Source: Enterobacter sp. ENT03
Lineage (GTDB): Bacteria > Pseudomonadota > Gammaproteobacteria > Enterobacterales > Enterobacteriaceae
Direction of reading: 5' to 3'
NCBI RefSeq assembly: GCF_019218745.1
Contig: NZ_JAHUXA010000006.1
Coordinates: forward strand, 124,001-188,000
Length of the DNA stretch: 64,000 nucleotides
Shown: positions 19,114 to 29,708 of the stretch, in pieces
Numbering within the stretch: position 1 is the first letter of the stretch
How the letters are laid out: every line of letters starts with the position of its first letter
Made by a program: the position numbers and the translations under genes
Notes under the pieces: model-generated
What the model saw: only the letters and a program-made list of their open reading frames with translations
The model's database searches: none
Told to the model about the DNA's origin: nothing

Positions 19114-20577
19114 TCACATCTTAGTGTAAGGCTTGAAGCGTTCCTGCATCTGACGCAGCTGATCGATACGGGCGTCATAGCGCGCCTGTTGCAGGCTGCC
19201 GAGCTTAACTTGCGAACTGGCGCTGCCAAGCAGCGATATCGCCTGATCGAGTTTGCCCTGTAACGCCAGGCTTTCCGCCCGCGCCGCCAGTTCCTGATCG
19301 CGATGTCCCAGCGCTGATTCCGCCTGCGCCAGCAGATCCCAGCCGTTGATGTCGTCCTTATTGGTAAAGGTATAACGGTTGAGAATGGCCGCGGCCTCGG
19401 CGGGCTGGCCCGACTGCAGCAAGGCGTTCGCGAGATTAAGCTGTAGCACCGGGCTGGTTTTCAGCTCGCGGGCATTTTTCAGACGATTAATAGCCTCGCT
19501 ATTTTTCTTCTGTCCAAGGTCGATGTCGGTGGCGAGATCCAGATACCAGACGTTGCCAGGCTCCTCGCGTAACAACGGCTGCAGCGCCTGGCTGGCTTCG
19601 GCGTATTTGCTGGCGTCCATTGCCTGCAACGCCCGGCCATACTGGGCAGCGCGCTGCTCGCGCACGTTGCCTTTTGACCAGCTGTCAAGCAGATCGCTTG
19701 TCAGCTGGTTGCGGCCGGATTTATACATGCCGAGGGTACGGGCTTTGGCCAGATAAAAATCTTCGGACGACTGCGTGACCACCGCTGGCATCTGATTGGC
19801 GCGGTTGCGGGCGTCTGAGAGTCGGCTTTCCGGCAAGGGGTGCGTCAGCAGGATCTCCGGCGGGCGAGAGGAGTAGCGCGCCTGATCGAGCAGTTTTTCA
19901 AGGAACGTCGGCATGGCCTGCGGATCGAAACCCGCACGCTGCAATACCTGAATACCGATGCGGTCAGCCTCTTGCTCATTTTGCTGCGTAAAGCTGATCA
20001 TCCCCTGACGGGTCCCGGCGAGGGTGCCGGTCAGCGCTGCCATCCCCGCCTGTGGGCTGGCCATCGCCAGTAAAATGGAGCCTAACGCGCCAGCCCAGGT
20101 CAGAGGCGCGCTGTTTTTCTGATCTTCCATCGCACGCGCCAGGTGGCGTTGGGTAACGTGAGAGATTTCGTGCGCCATCACCGATGCCAGCTGGCTTTCA
20201 TTGTCGGCATAGCGGAACAGCGCGGAGTGCAGCACCACGTTGCCACCAAAGAAGGCGAAGGCGTTAATTTCGTCATTATTAATCAGGTAAAAATGGAAGG
20301 GTGTTTTTACCGAATTGGCGTGGGACACCAGCCTCATGCCAAGAGAATTAATGTATTGCACCAGTAAAGGATCGTTGATCAGCGGTGCGCTGCCGCGCAG
20401 CTGGCGCACATAGTAGTCGCCCATCTGCATTTCCTGACCAATAGAGAGCGTGCTGCCCGCGGAGGTACCCATATCTGGTAACGTGTCGGTGGCGTCTGCC
20501 AGCACAGGCGCCGCAGGGGTTATCGTCAGCGCTGCAATGAGCGTGGCAACGAGGGTCTTCTTTAACTGCCTGAACAT
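19114..20577 (-). CDS. bepA: Periplasmic metalloprotease/chaperone BepA
   Basis: 487 residues, identical in length to K-12 BepA (YfgC). A signal peptide (~1-27, cut after PVLADA) sends it to the periplasm. The M48 zinc site is HEISH at 136-140, with the third ligand in the EADRIGI region. The C-terminal half consists of TPR repeats that contact the BAM complex. BepA helps assemble LptD and degrades stalled outer-membrane proteins. K-12 has yfgD next to bepA; here that place is taken by the PTS/peptidase cluster. Confidence 0.96.
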   Translation of the reverse strand: MFRQLKKTLVATLIAALTITPAAPVLADATDTLPDMGTSAGSTLSIGQEMQMGDYYVRQLRGSAPLINDPLLVQYINSLGMRLVSHANSVKTPFHFYLINNDEINAFAFFGGNVVLHSALFRYADNESQLASVMAHEISHVTQRHLARAMEDQKNSAPLTWAGALGSILLAMASPQAGMAALTGTLAGTRQGMISFTQQNEQEADRIGIQVLQRAGFDPQAMPTFLEKLLDQARYSSRPPEILLTHPLPESRLSDARNRANQMPAVVTQSSEDFYLAKARTLGMYKSGRNQLTSDLLDSWSKGNVREQRAAQYGRALQAMDASKYAEASQALQPLLREEPGNVWYLDLATDIDLGQKKNSEAINRLKNARELKTSPVLQLNLANALLQSGQPAEAAAILNRYTFTNKDDINGWDLLAQAESALGHRDQELAARAESLALQGKLDQAISLLGSASSQVKLGSLQQARYDARIDQLRQMQERFKPYTKM

Positions 20578-20800
20578 AACCTCAATCCTTTATCTGGGTT
20601 GTGACGATTTGACCTGCAATACCCGTTATTGTTCCACGATCGCATACAGGTGCAAAACGGCATACCGGGCATCAGGAATATCTTAGCAATCCGGGACGTA
20701 GTTTCCTGTTCCCGGTACAAAAAGCGAAGTCTTTTTAGCGTCATTTCGCTACAATTGCCTCCACGCTGTTCTGATGAAGACTCTGCAGGGAAAGAATTAT

Positions 20801-21862
20801 ATGCTCGAAATGTTGATGCAGTGGTATCGCCGTCGCTTTAGCGATCCAGAGGCGATTGCGCTGCTGGTCATTTTGGTCGCGGGCTTCACCATTCTCTTCT
20901 TCTTTAGCGGTTTATTAGCACCGCTGCTGGTTGCGATTGTGCTGGCCTACCTGCTGGAGTGGCCTACCGCTCACCTGGAGCATATCGGTTGCTCACGACG
21001 CTGGGCCGCAAGCATTGTGCTGGTGCTGTTTGTCGGCATTCTGTTGCTGATGGCGCTGGTCGTCATGCCGATTGCTTGGCAACAGGGGATCAACCTCATC
21101 CGCGACATGCCGGGTATGCTCAACAAATTATCCGATTTTGCCGCCACGCTGCCACGTCGTTACCCGGCACTGATGGATGCGGGCATCATTGATGCCATGG
21201 CGGAAAACATGCGTACCCGTATGCTGTCACTGGGTGACTCGGTGGTGAAATACTCGCTGGCCTCGCTGGTGGGACTGCTGACGCTGGCAGTCTATCTGGT
21301 GCTGGTGCCGCTGATGGTGTTCTTCCTCGTCAAAGACAAAGTGCAGATGCTCAATGCCGTGCGCCGCGTGCTGCCGCGCAACCGCGGGCTGGCGGGGCAG
21401 GTGTGGATCGAAATGAACCAGCAAATCACCAACTATATTCGCGGCAAAGTGCTGGAGATGATCGTTGTCGGTGTGGCTACCTGGCTCGGGTTTATCCTGT
21501 TTGGACTGAACTATTCGCTGCTGCTGGCGGTGCTGGTGGGGTTCTCGGTGCTGATCCCCTATATCGGCGCTTTTGTGGTGACCATTCCGGTGATCGGCGT
21601 GGCGCTGTTCCAGTTCGGGCTGGGTACCGAATTCTGGAGCTGCTTTGCGGTCTATCTCATCATCCAGGGGTTGGACGGCAATCTGCTGGTGCCGGTGCTG
21701 TTCTCGGAAGCGGTAAATCTACATCCGCTGGTGATTATCCTGTCGGTGGTGATTTTTGGCGGGCTGTGGGGATTCTGGGGCGTATTCTTCGCCATTCCGC
21801 TGGCGACGCTGATCAAAGCGGTGGTTCATGCGTGGCCCGACGGACCGATAGTAGACGAGTAG
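20801..21862 (+). CDS. perM: AI-2E-type transporter family protein PerM
   Basis: 353 residues from ATG 20801 (MLEMLMQWYRRRF), matching K-12 PerM in length; a longer frame from 20774 is not conserved and overlooks AGGGAAAG before 20801. An inner-membrane protein with about eight hydrophobic segments (UPF0118/AI-2E exporter family), with the family region GLNYSLLLAVLVGFSVLIPYIGAF and GGLWGFWGVFFAIPLA. The substrate is not firmly known. It is divergent from bepA and converges on bcp. The K-12 hyf region normally between perM and bcp is absent. Confidence 0.93.
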   Translation: MLEMLMQWYRRRFSDPEAIALLVILVAGFTILFFFSGLLAPLLVAIVLAYLLEWPTAHLEHIGCSRRWAASIVLVLFVGILLLMALVVMPIAWQQGINLIRDMPGMLNKLSDFAATLPRRYPALMDAGIIDAMAENMRTRMLSLGDSVVKYSLASLVGLLTLAVYLVLVPLMVFFLVKDKVQMLNAVRRVLPRNRGLAGQVWIEMNQQITNYIRGKVLEMIVVGVATWLGFILFGLNYSLLLAVLVGFSVLIPYIGAFVVTIPVIGVALFQFGLGTEFWSCFAVYLIIQGLDGNLLVPVLFSEAVNLHPLVIILSVVIFGGLWGFWGVFFAIPLATLIKAVVHAWPDGPIVDE

Positions 21863-21870
21863 GCAAACGT

Positions 21871-21905
21871 AAAAAACGGCAACCGAGGTTGCCGTTTTGC
21901 GTTTT
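21871..21905. terminator. Bidirectional terminator perM/bcp
   Basis: AAAACGGCAAC-N4-GTTGCCGTTTT at 21873-21897: a 7-bp GC stem continued by an A-run on one side and a T-run on the other, so it can stop transcription from both convergent genes. Confidence 0.88.
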
Positions 21906-21907
21906 TA

Positions 21908-22378
21908 TCAGGCGTTAGCTTTCAGCCAGTTCAGCACGATGTCGTGGTGGTTGCTGGTTTTGAAATCGTCGAACACATGTTCAACCACGCCATTAGCATC
22001 AATCAGGAAGCTGATGCGGTGGATGCCGTCGTAGGTTTTACCCATAAAGGTCTTCTCGCCCCAGACGCCAAAGGCTTCGCAGACCTTGTGATCTTCATCA
22101 GACAGCAGCGTAAAGTTCAGCAACTCTTTTTCGGCGAAACGGGACAATTTTTCCGGTTTGTCGGTGCTGATACCCAGCACTTCCACACCCGCTTTTTTCA
22201 GATCGTCCATGTTATCGCGTAAGCCACATGCCTGAACGGTACAGCCGGGGGTCATCGCCTTCGGATAGAAGTAGACCAGAACGCGCTGTCCCTGGAAGTC
22301 GGCCAAATTAACTTGTTCGCCATCTTGATCCAACAAGCTAACTGTCGGTGCAAGATCACCGGCTTTCAGTGGATTCAT
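21908..22378 (-). CDS. bcp: Thiol peroxidase Bcp (peroxiredoxin Q)
   Basis: 156 residues, K-12 length. A thioredoxin-dependent peroxiredoxin that reduces hydrogen and organic peroxides in the cytoplasm. The peroxidatic Cys is in AMTPGCTVQACGLRDN, with the second Cys five residues on acting as resolving residue. Its ATG overlaps the gcvR stop (TAATG), giving translational coupling in a gcvR-bcp operon. Confidence 0.97.
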   Translation of the reverse strand: MNPLKAGDLAPTVSLLDQDGEQVNLADFQGQRVLVYFYPKAMTPGCTVQACGLRDNMDDLKKAGVEVLGISTDKPEKLSRFAEKELLNFTLLSDEDHKVCEAFGVWGEKTFMGKTYDGIHRISFLIDANGVVEHVFDDFKTSNHHDIVLNWLKANA

Positions 22379-22950
22379 TACTTCACTCCATCGTGTTCAT
22401 CAGTTTGAGAATAGTTGACGACGTTAATACTGCCTTGTGCATTCAGTTCTGTACATAGCGCTTTGAAAGCTTGCTCAATTATTGCCGCCTCCTGCGAGGC
22501 AGGACTGTGAGCGGTTATCTGGATAAACAGCTGTGCGGCAGCGTCGCCCTGGGCGGGCTGCGTGCGAGAAACCAGTTCCGCGATGTTCATGTCGTGCGCG
22601 TCAAACAGGGCGGTGAAGCGTTCAATAAGATGGGGTGAATCAGGCACTTCGACCTGAACCCAGACCGTGGCAGGTGTCGCCGCACCGGGGCGGGCGGTGG
22701 TGCGTTTCATCACGATCAGCAAATCCAGCTCTGCGCCCTTGAGCGGTAAGGTGGATTCAATCAGGGTAATAGCATTCCACGAGCCGGAAAGCAGCATAAT
22801 AAAGGTAAATTCCTCACCCAGCATGGCCAGCCGGCTGTCTTCAATATTACAGCCGCAACTGCTCACGTGACGGGTGATCGTGTTCACAATACCAGGCCTG
22901 TCGACACCAAGCGCTGTGATAACCAAATAATGTTGTGATGACGGTGTCAA
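22378..22950 (-). CDS. gcvR: Glycine cleavage system regulator GcvR (TTG start)
   Basis: 190 residues, the K-12 length, if translation begins at TTG 22950 (M/L-TPSSQHYLVITALGVDRPG), with AGGA 9 bp upstream. In-frame starts further upstream would add a leader absent from the family. Two ACT domains (~7-85 and ~93-170) bind glycine. GcvR binds the activator GcvA and turns it into a repressor of gcvTHP when glycine is low. It is divergent from dapA and is the first gene of gcvR-bcp. Confidence 0.94.
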   Translation of the reverse strand: MTPSSQHYLVITALGVDRPGIVNTITRHVSSCGCNIEDSRLAMLGEEFTFIMLLSGSWNAITLIESTLPLKGAELDLLIVMKRTTARPGAATPATVWVQVEVPDSPHLIERFTALFDAHDMNIAELVSRTQPAQGDAAAQLFIQITAHSPASQEAAIIEQAFKALCTELNAQGSINVVNYSQTDEHDGVK

Positions 22951-23095
22951 ACCTGTTCTTCCTGTAAGCGGTGAGGTAATCCTAAGGAAAGCATAAAAAA
23001 AACCTCCATACAACCGCCTGAACGCCTCTCGTCGCTTGCTTTTATTACAGGACCAAACGTACCATTGAGGCTCTTGTTTGCACAGAGGATGGCCC

Positions 23096-23974
23096 ATGTT
23101 CACGGGAAGTATTGTCGCGCTTATCACGCCGATGGATGAAAAAGGTAATATCTGCCGGTCAAGCCTGAAAAAACTGATTGATTATCACGTCGCTAATGGA
23201 ACCTCTGCGATCGTATCGGTAGGAACCACCGGTGAGTCTGCCACGCTGAGCCACGATGAACATGGCGACGTGGTCATGATGACGCTGGACCTGGCTGACG
23301 GGCGCATCCCGGTGATCGCCGGTACCGGTGCAAACGCCACCGCCGAGGCCATCAGCCTGACGCAGCGTTTCAACGACAGCGGCATTGTTGGCTGCCTGAC
23401 GGTGACCCCGTATTACAACCGTCCTACGCAGGAAGGGCTGTTCCAGCACTTCAAAGCCATCGCTGAACATACTGACCTGCCGCAAATCCTGTATAATGTG
23501 CCTTCGCGTACCGGTTGCGATATGCTGCCTGAAACCGTAGGACGCCTCTCGAAAGTTAAAAATATTGTCGCAATTAAAGAGGCGACCGGGAACTTAAGTC
23601 GCGTTCACCAGATCAAAGAGCTGGTTTCAGATGACTTTATTCTGCTGAGCGGTGATGATGCGACCGCGCTGGACTTTATGCAGCTCGGTGGTCACGGCGT
23701 GATTTCCGTGACAACAAACGTGGCAGCACGTGATATGGCTGAAATGTGCAAGCTGGCCGCTGAAGGACATTACCGCGAAGCGCGCGTAATCAATCAGCGT
23801 CTGATGCCATTACATAACAAACTATTTGTCGAACCCAATCCTGTCCCGGTTAAATGGGCATGTAAGGAATTGGGGCTTGTGGCGACCGATACGCTGCGCC
23901 TGCCGATGACGCCGATCACCGACCACGGTCGTGACGTCGTTACCGTGGCGCTTAAGCATGCCGGTTTGCTGTAA
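23096..23974 (+). CDS. dapA: 4-hydroxy-tetrahydrodipicolinate synthase
   Basis: 292 residues from ATG 23096 ([14 protein letters not shown]), the K-12 length, with CAGAGGA upstream; ATG 23078 is rejected. It condenses pyruvate with aspartate semialdehyde, the first step to DAP and lysine. The Schiff-base lysine is Lys161 in VAIKEATGN and the proton-relay tyrosine is Tyr133 in [21 protein letters not shown] is the N-terminal signature. It is inhibited by lysine in the family. bamC follows 16 bp later, as in K-12, linking envelope lipoprotein and cell-wall precursor supply in one operon. Confidence 0.97.
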   Translation: MFTGSIVALITPMDEKGNICRSSLKKLIDYHVANGTSAIVSVGTTGESATLSHDEHGDVVMMTLDLADGRIPVIAGTGANATAEAISLTQRFNDSGIVGCLTVTPYYNRPTQEGLFQHFKAIAEHTDLPQILYNVPSRTGCDMLPETVGRLSKVKNIVAIKEATGNLSRVHQIKELVSDDFILLSGDDATALDFMQLGGHGVISVTTNVAARDMAEMCKLAAEGHYREARVINQRLMPLHNKLFVEPNPVPVKWACKELGLVATDTLRLPMTPITDHGRDVVTVALKHAGLL

Positions 23975-23990
23975 AGTTTAGGGAGATTTG

Positions 23991-25025
23991 ATGGCTTATT
24001 CAGTACAGAAGTCGCGCCTGGCGAAGGTAGCGGGTGTTTCGCTTGTGATGTTGCTCGCCGCCTGTAATTCGGACTCGCGATATAAGCGCCAGGTGAGTGG
24101 TGATGAATCCTATCTGGATGCCGCACCGCTTGCTGAACTTCACGCACCTGCGGGCATGATCCTGCCGGTTGAGAATGGTGACTACAACATACCCGTGACA
24201 AACGGCAGTGGTGCAGTGGGTAAAGCGCTGGACATTCGTCCGCCAGCACAGCCGCTGGCACTGGCAACGGGTACCCGTACCCAGTTCACTGGTGACACCG
24301 CCACGCTGCTGGTGGAAAACGGTCGTAGCAATAACGTCTGGTCACAGGTAGTTAGCGTACTTCAGGCGAATAACTACGCCATTGATAAGCGTGATGACGC
24401 CAGCCAGTCACTGACCACCGGTTGGGTGGACTGGAACCGTCTGGATGAAGATCAGCAGTACCGTGGCCGTTATCAAATCTCGGTCAAACAGCAGGGCTAT
24501 CAGCAGGCGGTAATGGTGAAGCTAGTGAATCTGGAGCAGGCGGGTAAACCGGTTGCTGACATCGCTTCACTGCAACGCTACAGCACCGAAATGCTGAACG
24601 TGATTTCTGCCGGTCTTGATAAAAACGATACCGCAGCGTTAAACGCGGCGCAGAGCCGTACTGACGCCACCCTGGATGTACAAAGCGCCGCCGATGACAC
24701 CGGTTTGCCGATGTTGGTGGTGCGTGGTCCGTTCAACACGGTATGGCAACGTCTGCCTGGCGTGCTGGAAAAAGTGGGGATGAAAGTGACCGACAGCACC
24801 CGTTCTACGGGTAGCGTTGCGGTGACCTACAAGCCACTTTCTGACAGCGACTGGCAGGCACTGGGCGCGCGCGATCCGGGTCTCTCTTCCGGCGACTATA
24901 AGTTGCAGGTAGGCGATCTGGATAACCGCAGCAGCCTGCAGTTCATCGATCCGAAAGGTCACACGCTGACGCAGTCTCAGAATGACGCCCTGGTCGCCGT
25001 ATTCCAGGCCGCATTTAGCAAGTAA
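23991..25025 (+). CDS. bamC: Outer-membrane assembly lipoprotein BamC
   Basis: 344 residues from ATG 23991, with AGGGAG upstream. The signal peptide ends in a lipobox, VMLLAAC, so Cys25 is lipidated. The unstructured N-terminal part that lies along BamD ([23 protein letters not shown]) is followed by two helix-grip domains. It is a component of the BAM complex that inserts beta-barrel proteins in the outer membrane. It is co-transcribed with dapA, and an intrinsic terminator follows. Confidence 0.96.
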   Translation: MAYSVQKSRLAKVAGVSLVMLLAACNSDSRYKRQVSGDESYLDAAPLAELHAPAGMILPVENGDYNIPVTNGSGAVGKALDIRPPAQPLALATGTRTQFTGDTATLLVENGRSNNVWSQVVSVLQANNYAIDKRDDASQSLTTGWVDWNRLDEDQQYRGRYQISVKQQGYQQAVMVKLVNLEQAGKPVADIASLQRYSTEMLNVISAGLDKNDTAALNAAQSRTDATLDVQSAADDTGLPMLVVRGPFNTVWQRLPGVLEKVGMKVTDSTRSTGSVAVTYKPLSDSDWQALGARDPGLSSGDYKLQVGDLDNRSSLQFIDPKGHTLTQSQNDALVAVFQAAFSK

Positions 25026-25030
25026 CAAAG

Positions 25031-25056
25031 AAGGCCGGATCTGTCCGGCCTTTTTT
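25031..25056 (+). terminator. Terminator after dapA-bamC
   Basis: AAGGCCGGA-N4-TCCGGCCTT followed by a T-run, directly after the bamC stop. Confidence 0.9.
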
Positions 25057-25066
25057 ATCACCGTTG

Positions 25067-25082
25067 ACGCACACGTTTGCGT
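25067..25082. promoter_or_regulatory. PurR operator upstream of purC
   Basis: ACGCACACGTTTGCGT differs from the PurR consensus ACGCAAACGTTTGCGT at one base. It is 53 bp before the purC start, where the purC promoter should lie. Confidence 0.88.
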
Positions 25083-25135
25083 CGGCGTGAAACACAGAAT
25101 TTGGTTATTAAATCATCCTACCTGGAGTGACAAAG

Positions 25136-25849
25136 ATGGAAAAGAAAGCTGAGTTGTATCGTGGCAAAGCGAAAACCGTTTACAGCACGGAAAACCCGGA
25201 CCTGTTGGTGCTCGAATTCCGCAATGATACGTCAGCAGGGGATGGCGCACGCATTGAGCAGTTCGACCGTAAAGGCATGGTGAATAACAAATTCAACCAT
25301 TTCATTATGAGCAAGCTGGAAGAGGCGGGCATCCCCACTCAGATGGAAGCGCTGCTTTCCGATACCGAATGCCTGGTTAAAAAACTCGATATGGTGCCGG
25401 TTGAGTGCGTAGTGCGTAACCGCGCCGCGGGTTCGCTGGTCAAACGTCTGGGCATTGAAGAGGGTATCGAACTGAACCCGCCGCTGTTTGATATGTTCCT
25501 GAAGAACGATGCCATGCACGATCCGATGGTCAACGAATCCTACTGCGAAACCTTCGGCTGGGTGAGTAAAGAAAACCTCGCGCGTATGAAAGCGCTGACC
25601 TACAAAGCCAACGACGTGCTGTTCAAACTGTTTGATGACGCAGGCCTGATCCTTGTCGACTTCAAGCTGGAGTTCGGTCTGTACAAAGGCGAAGTGGTGC
25701 TGGGTGACGAATTCTCCCCGGACGGCAGCCGCCTGTGGGACAAAGAGACGCTGGATAAAATGGACAAAGACCGTTTCCGCCAGAGCCTCGGCGGCCTGAT
25801 CGAAGCTTATGAAGCGGTCGCTCACCGTCTCGGCGTAAAACTCGACTAA
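25136..25849 (+). CDS. purC: SAICAR synthetase
   Basis: 237 residues from ATG 25136 ([18 protein letters not shown]), K-12 length, with TGGAGTG upstream; ATG 25127 is less well placed. It joins aspartate to CAIR using ATP in purine synthesis. Both family signatures are present: [13 protein letters not shown] near residue 90 and [10 protein letters not shown] near 175. It is single, with its own PurR box and terminator. Confidence 0.97.
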   Translation: MEKKAELYRGKAKTVYSTENPDLLVLEFRNDTSAGDGARIEQFDRKGMVNNKFNHFIMSKLEEAGIPTQMEALLSDTECLVKKLDMVPVECVVRNRAAGSLVKRLGIEEGIELNPPLFDMFLKNDAMHDPMVNESYCETFGWVSKENLARMKALTYKANDVLFKLFDDAGLILVDFKLEFGLYKGEVVLGDEFSPDGSRLWDKETLDKMDKDRFRQSLGGLIEAYEAVAHRLGVKLD

Positions 25850-25869
25850 TCTCCCCGCAACATCGTTAT

Positions 25870-25899
25870 GCCAGAGGCACTTGCCCGCCTCTGGCTTTC
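25870..25899 (+). terminator. Terminator after purC
   Basis: GCCAGAGGC-N8-GCCTCTGGC followed by TTTCT, 20 bp after the purC stop. Confidence 0.75.
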
Positions 25900-25978
25900 T
25901 GTGCCGTCTTTCTTATGGAAATCCTGCCTGTAAACGCCTACGATCTAACAATAATTCCAGAATAAATCAGAGGTGGTT

Positions 25979-26842
25979 ATGCGTTGGCAAGGGCGTCGCG
26001 AAAGTAATAATGTCGAAGACAGGCGTAACGAATCTGGCGGCCCGATGATGGGTGGGCGCGGAATACGCTTACCGGCAGGCAAGGGCGGCATCATTTTGCT
26101 GCTGGTGGTGGTGGTCGCGGGTTACTACGGCGTCGATCTCAGTGGCTTACTGACCGGCCAGCCGGCAACGCAGCAAAGCGCGCCGCGTGCCACCGGGCCG
26201 CAGGAAAATGAAGCCGCAAAATTCACTTCCGTGATCTTCGCGACCACCGAAGAGACCTGGGGGCAGATCTTCCAGAAAATGGGTGAGACCTACCAGAAAC
26301 CCGTGCTGGTGATGTATCGCAACCAGACCAGCACCGGCTGCGGCACCGGGCAATCCGTAATGGGGCCGTTCTACTGCCCGGCGGACAGCAAAGTCTATAT
26401 CGATCTCTCTTTCTACGATGAAATGAAAAACAAACTCGGCGCGGCAGGCGATTTCGCGCAGGGTTACGTGATTGCTCATGAAGTCGGTCACCACGTGCAG
26501 AAGCTGCTTGGCACTGAACCTAAAGTGCGCCAGCTCCAGCAGAATTCCACGCCGTCACAGGCGCGTCAGCTGTCGGTACTGATGGAGTTGCAGGCAGACT
26601 GCTACGCGGGCGTCTGGGGGCATGACATGCAGCAGCAGGGCGTACTGGAAGCTGGCGATTTGCAGGAAGCGCTGAACGCCGCCGAAGCTATTGGCGATGA
26701 CCGTCTGCAACAGCAAAGTCAGGGCCACGTGGTGCCGGACAGCTTCACCCACGGTACTTCCGAACAGCGTTACACCTGGTTTAAGCGTGGCTTCGACAGC
26801 GGTGACATGAAACAGTGCAACACCTTCGGCAACCGTCTGTAA
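25979..26842 (+). CDS. ypfJ: Predicted metalloprotease YpfJ
   Basis: 287 residues from ATG 25979, the K-12 length, with AGAGG upstream. A glycine-rich cytoplasmic start and a single membrane helix (~36-52, [17 protein letters not shown]) anchor a periplasmic domain. This carries the zinc motif HEVGH at 167-171 and a downstream ELQADCYAG that supplies the third ligand, plus several cysteines (CGTGQS, FYCPAD). It belongs to the zincin-like neutral zinc metallopeptidase (DUF) family. I know of no defined substrate. It sits upstream of tmcA. Confidence 0.92.
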   Translation: MRWQGRRESNNVEDRRNESGGPMMGGRGIRLPAGKGGIILLLVVVVAGYYGVDLSGLLTGQPATQQSAPRATGPQENEAAKFTSVIFATTEETWGQIFQKMGETYQKPVLVMYRNQTSTGCGTGQSVMGPFYCPADSKVYIDLSFYDEMKNKLGAAGDFAQGYVIAHEVGHHVQKLLGTEPKVRQLQQNSTPSQARQLSVLMELQADCYAGVWGHDMQQQGVLEAGDLQEALNAAEAIGDDRLQQQSQGHVVPDSFTHGTSEQRYTWFKRGFDSGDMKQCNTFGNRL

Positions 26843-26858
26843 TGCCCGGCGTCAGCGC

Positions 26859-28874
26859 GTGGATCTAAAAGCTCTGACGCAGGAGATGACGCGCGAAGGT
26901 ATTCGCCGCCTGCTGGTCATCGCCGGGGAAAGCGCCTGGTGTCTGACACAGGCACGGGATTTCGCCGCTGAACAGGGCGGTGAGGTGCAATGGGTGAGCG
27001 ACAGCCCGGACGTGCCACAGGCCAGTAGCCCGCGCGCCTTGCAGCGGCTGCTGGGCCGCGAATTCAGCCATGCCGTTTTCGATGCCCGCCACGGCTTTGA
27101 CGTGGCGGCATTCGCGGCGCTCAGCGGTACGTTGACCGCCGGTAGCTGGCTGATACTCCTCACGCCGCCACTGGCCAACTGGCCGACAACACCGGATGCG
27201 GATTCAATCCGCTGGAGCGACGCCGCCGGGGCCATCGCCACGCCGAACTTTATCCACCACTTTTGCCGCACCTTACAGGACGATGATGAGGCGCTGATCT
27301 GGTCGCAGCATCACGCTTTTTCGTCTCCCGATTTTCCCCGTCGCCCGCCGTGGCACCCTGCCACCGGCGCACCCGAGCGGGAGCAGGCGGCGATCCTTGA
27401 ACGTCTTGCCTGCCAGCCTCCCGCCGTCACGGTCGTTACGGCCCCGCGCGGACGCGGCAAATCGGCGCTGGCGGGTATGCATCTCGCACAGCTCGCCGGT
27501 GACGCCATCGTAACGGCACCGACGCGGGCAGCGACAGACGTGATGGCGCACTATGCCGGCGAACGATTCCGGTTTATGGCCCCGGACGCGCTGGCGCAGC
27601 AACTGGCGGACGGTGATGCGCCTGATGCCCGCTGGTTGATCGTCGATGAAGCCGCCGCCATTCCCGGCCCGCTGCTGCATCAACTGGTCGCCGGATTTCC
27701 CCAGGCGCTGCTCACCACCACGGTACAGGGCTACGAAGGCACCGGGCAGGGCTTTTTACTTAAGTTCTGCGCGGGCTTCCCTGGCCTGCATCATGAAACC
27801 CTGAGTACGCCGCTGCGTTGGGCCGCAGGCTGCCCGCTGGAAGCCTTTATCAGCCGGGCACTGTTGTTTGAGGAGGACATCTTAATCCGCGTGCCGGAGG
27901 GCGATTATCAGATCGCGCCGCTGGAACGCGCGAGCTGGCAGCAGGATCCCGTGCAACCAGCTGCGCTCTATCGCTTACTGGCCAGCGCCCATTACCGCAC
28001 CTCGCCGCTCGATTTACGTCGCATGATGGATGCGCCCGGCCAGCACGTCTGGCAGGCGCGCACCCGGTCAGCGCCGCTGGCCGCGCTGTGGCTGGTGGAC
28101 GAAGGTGGACTCTCCCCGGCGTTAAGCCAGGCGGTCTGGGCGGGATTTCGTCGTCCGCGCGGCAATCTGGTAGCGCAGTCGCTGGCGGCACACGGCGGCG
28201 ATCCGCTGGCGGCGACCTTAAAAGGCCAGCGCATCAGCCGCATCGCCGTTCATCCTTATCGCCAGCGGGAGGGCATTGGCCAGGCGCTGATTGCGCGGGC
28301 ATTACGTGAGGCGGGGGAGTGGGATTATCTGTCGGTCAGTTTTGGCTATACCCGCGAGCTGTGGCGATTCTGGCAGCGCGCCGGATTTCAACTGGTGCGG
28401 GCGGGCAGCTACCGCGAGGCCAGCAGCGGCTGCTACACGGCGATGGCGCTGCTGCCGATCACCGCTGCGGGCAGGGCGCTGGTGAACAGGGAGCAGCAGC
28501 GACTGGCGCGGGATCTCCCCTGGCTCACCGCCTGGCGCGATGAGCCGCTCGATCTGCCGCCTGCCGCAGACCAGGCGCTTAACGAGGCCGACTGGCAGGA
28601 ACTGGCGGGATTTGCCTTTGCATATCGCCCGCTGTCGGCCTCCACCGCCGCGTTGCAGCGGCTGCTTATCGCCTGCGATCTGCCGCTGGCCGCGCTGCGC
28701 GCGCAACTGATTGAGGGACATGATGAAACGCAAACCTGCGCACGGCTGCATCTCAATGGCCGCAAAGCGCTGCTCGCCGCGCAACGGCAGCAAACCGCCA
28801 CGGCACTCGCCCGGCTTGATGAGTCGCGCAGCAAAACCCTCCACGATCAGGTTATCAATCTGCAATTTTTTTAA
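26859..28874 (+). CDS. tmcA: tRNA(Met) cytidine acetyltransferase TmcA
   Basis: 671 residues from GTG 26859, the K-12 length. The N-terminus (VDLKALTQEMTREGIRRLL) aligns a few residues shorter than K-12, so the exact start is slightly uncertain. It makes N4-acetylcytidine at the wobble base of elongator tRNA-Met with acetyl-CoA and ATP. Order: DUF1726 N-terminal domain, RNA-helicase-like ATPase with P-loop APRGRGKSALAG (~193-204) and Walker B WLIVDEAAAIP, then a GNAT domain (RISRIAVHPYRQREGIGQALI), then a tRNA-binding C-terminal domain. It starts 16 bp after ypfJ, probably in an operon. Confidence 0.95.
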   Translation: MDLKALTQEMTREGIRRLLVIAGESAWCLTQARDFAAEQGGEVQWVSDSPDVPQASSPRALQRLLGREFSHAVFDARHGFDVAAFAALSGTLTAGSWLILLTPPLANWPTTPDADSIRWSDAAGAIATPNFIHHFCRTLQDDDEALIWSQHHAFSSPDFPRRPPWHPATGAPEREQAAILERLACQPPAVTVVTAPRGRGKSALAGMHLAQLAGDAIVTAPTRAATDVMAHYAGERFRFMAPDALAQQLADGDAPDARWLIVDEAAAIPGPLLHQLVAGFPQALLTTTVQGYEGTGQGFLLKFCAGFPGLHHETLSTPLRWAAGCPLEAFISRALLFEEDILIRVPEGDYQIAPLERASWQQDPVQPAALYRLLASAHYRTSPLDLRRMMDAPGQHVWQARTRSAPLAALWLVDEGGLSPALSQAVWAGFRRPRGNLVAQSLAAHGGDPLAATLKGQRISRIAVHPYRQREGIGQALIARALREAGEWDYLSVSFGYTRELWRFWQRAGFQLVRAGSYREASSGCYTAMALLPITAAGRALVNREQQRLARDLPWLTAWRDEPLDLPPAADQALNEADWQELAGFAFAYRPLSASTAALQRLLIACDLPLAALRAQLIEGHDETQTCARLHLNGRKALLAAQRQQTATALARLDESRSKTLHDQVINLQFF

Positions 28875-28951
28875 CTGACTCATTCAGTCAACTGGCATGG
28901 TCATTATGGTCGCAGGGCGTACACTTAGGGTATTGCCTTAAGGAGACCGTC

Positions 28952-29650
28952 ATGAAACACGACCATTTTGTTGTACAAGCCCCGCAGACCCAGGCCAGAC
29001 AACTGCTGCTGTTTTTTCATGGTGTCGGTGATAACCCGGTTGCTATGGGACAGGTTGCCAGCCTGTTCGCACCGGTCTTCCCGGAGGCGTTAATCGTCAG
29101 TATCGGTGGCGCTGAACCTTGCGGCCCGGCACCGGCGCGGCAGTGGTTTTCCGTGCAGGATGTGACGGAAGAGAACCGCCAGGCGCGTATCGATGCCATT
29201 ATGCCGGTGTTTGTCGAGACCGTGCGTTACTGGCAGGCGCAAAGCGGCCTTGGCCCGCAGGCGACGGCGCTGGTCGGTTTTTCGCAGGGGGCGATAATGT
29301 CGCTGGAGAGCGTAAAAGCGCAGCCGGAACTGGCTTCAAGGGTGATTGCGTTTAATGGTCGGTACGCCAGTCTGCCGACCCGCGTCAATCGCGATCTCAC
29401 GCTGCACTTGATCCACGGGGGCGACGATCCGGTAATTAACCTGTCGCACGCGGTGGCGGCGCAGGAAGCGTTAATCGAAGCCGGTGGCGATGTGACGCTG
29501 GATATTGTTGACGGGCTGGGACATGCCATTGACGATCGCAGCCTGCAACTGGCGCTGGATCATTTGCGCTTTACCGTGCCGAAGCACTATTTCGATGAGG
29601 CGTTGAGCGGCGGTAAACCGAACGACGACAATATCGTCGAATTTCTGTAA
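28952..29650 (+). CDS. ypfH: Predicted serine esterase YpfH
   Basis: 232 residues, K-12 length, with AAGGAGA upstream of the ATG. An alpha/beta hydrolase of the phospholipase/carboxylesterase family: nucleophile elbow GFSQGAIMS (~109-117), oxyanion region FFHGVGDNP, and acid/base residues in HGGDDPVI and GLGHAID. The natural substrate is not established. It is cytoplasmic, as no signal peptide is seen. A REP unit follows. Confidence 0.93.
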   Translation: MKHDHFVVQAPQTQARQLLLFFHGVGDNPVAMGQVASLFAPVFPEALIVSIGGAEPCGPAPARQWFSVQDVTEENRQARIDAIMPVFVETVRYWQAQSGLGPQATALVGFSQGAIMSLESVKAQPELASRVIAFNGRYASLPTRVNRDLTLHLIHGGDDPVINLSHAVAAQEALIEAGGDVTLDIVDGLGHAIDDRSLQLALDHLRFTVPKHYFDEALSGGKPNDDNIVEFL

Positions 29651-29663
29651 GCACAGCCTCTAC

Positions 29664-29688
29664 GCCCGGCCAGCTTGCGCCGCCGGGC
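29664..29688. repeat. Single REP-like palindrome between ypfH and ypfN
   Basis: GCCCGGCCAGCTTGCGCCGCC... with arms GCCCGGC/GCCGGGC, in the 58-bp convergent gap between ypfH and ypfN. Confidence 0.75.
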
Positions 29689-29708
29689 GTTACCTTCAAC
29701 TCTCGGAC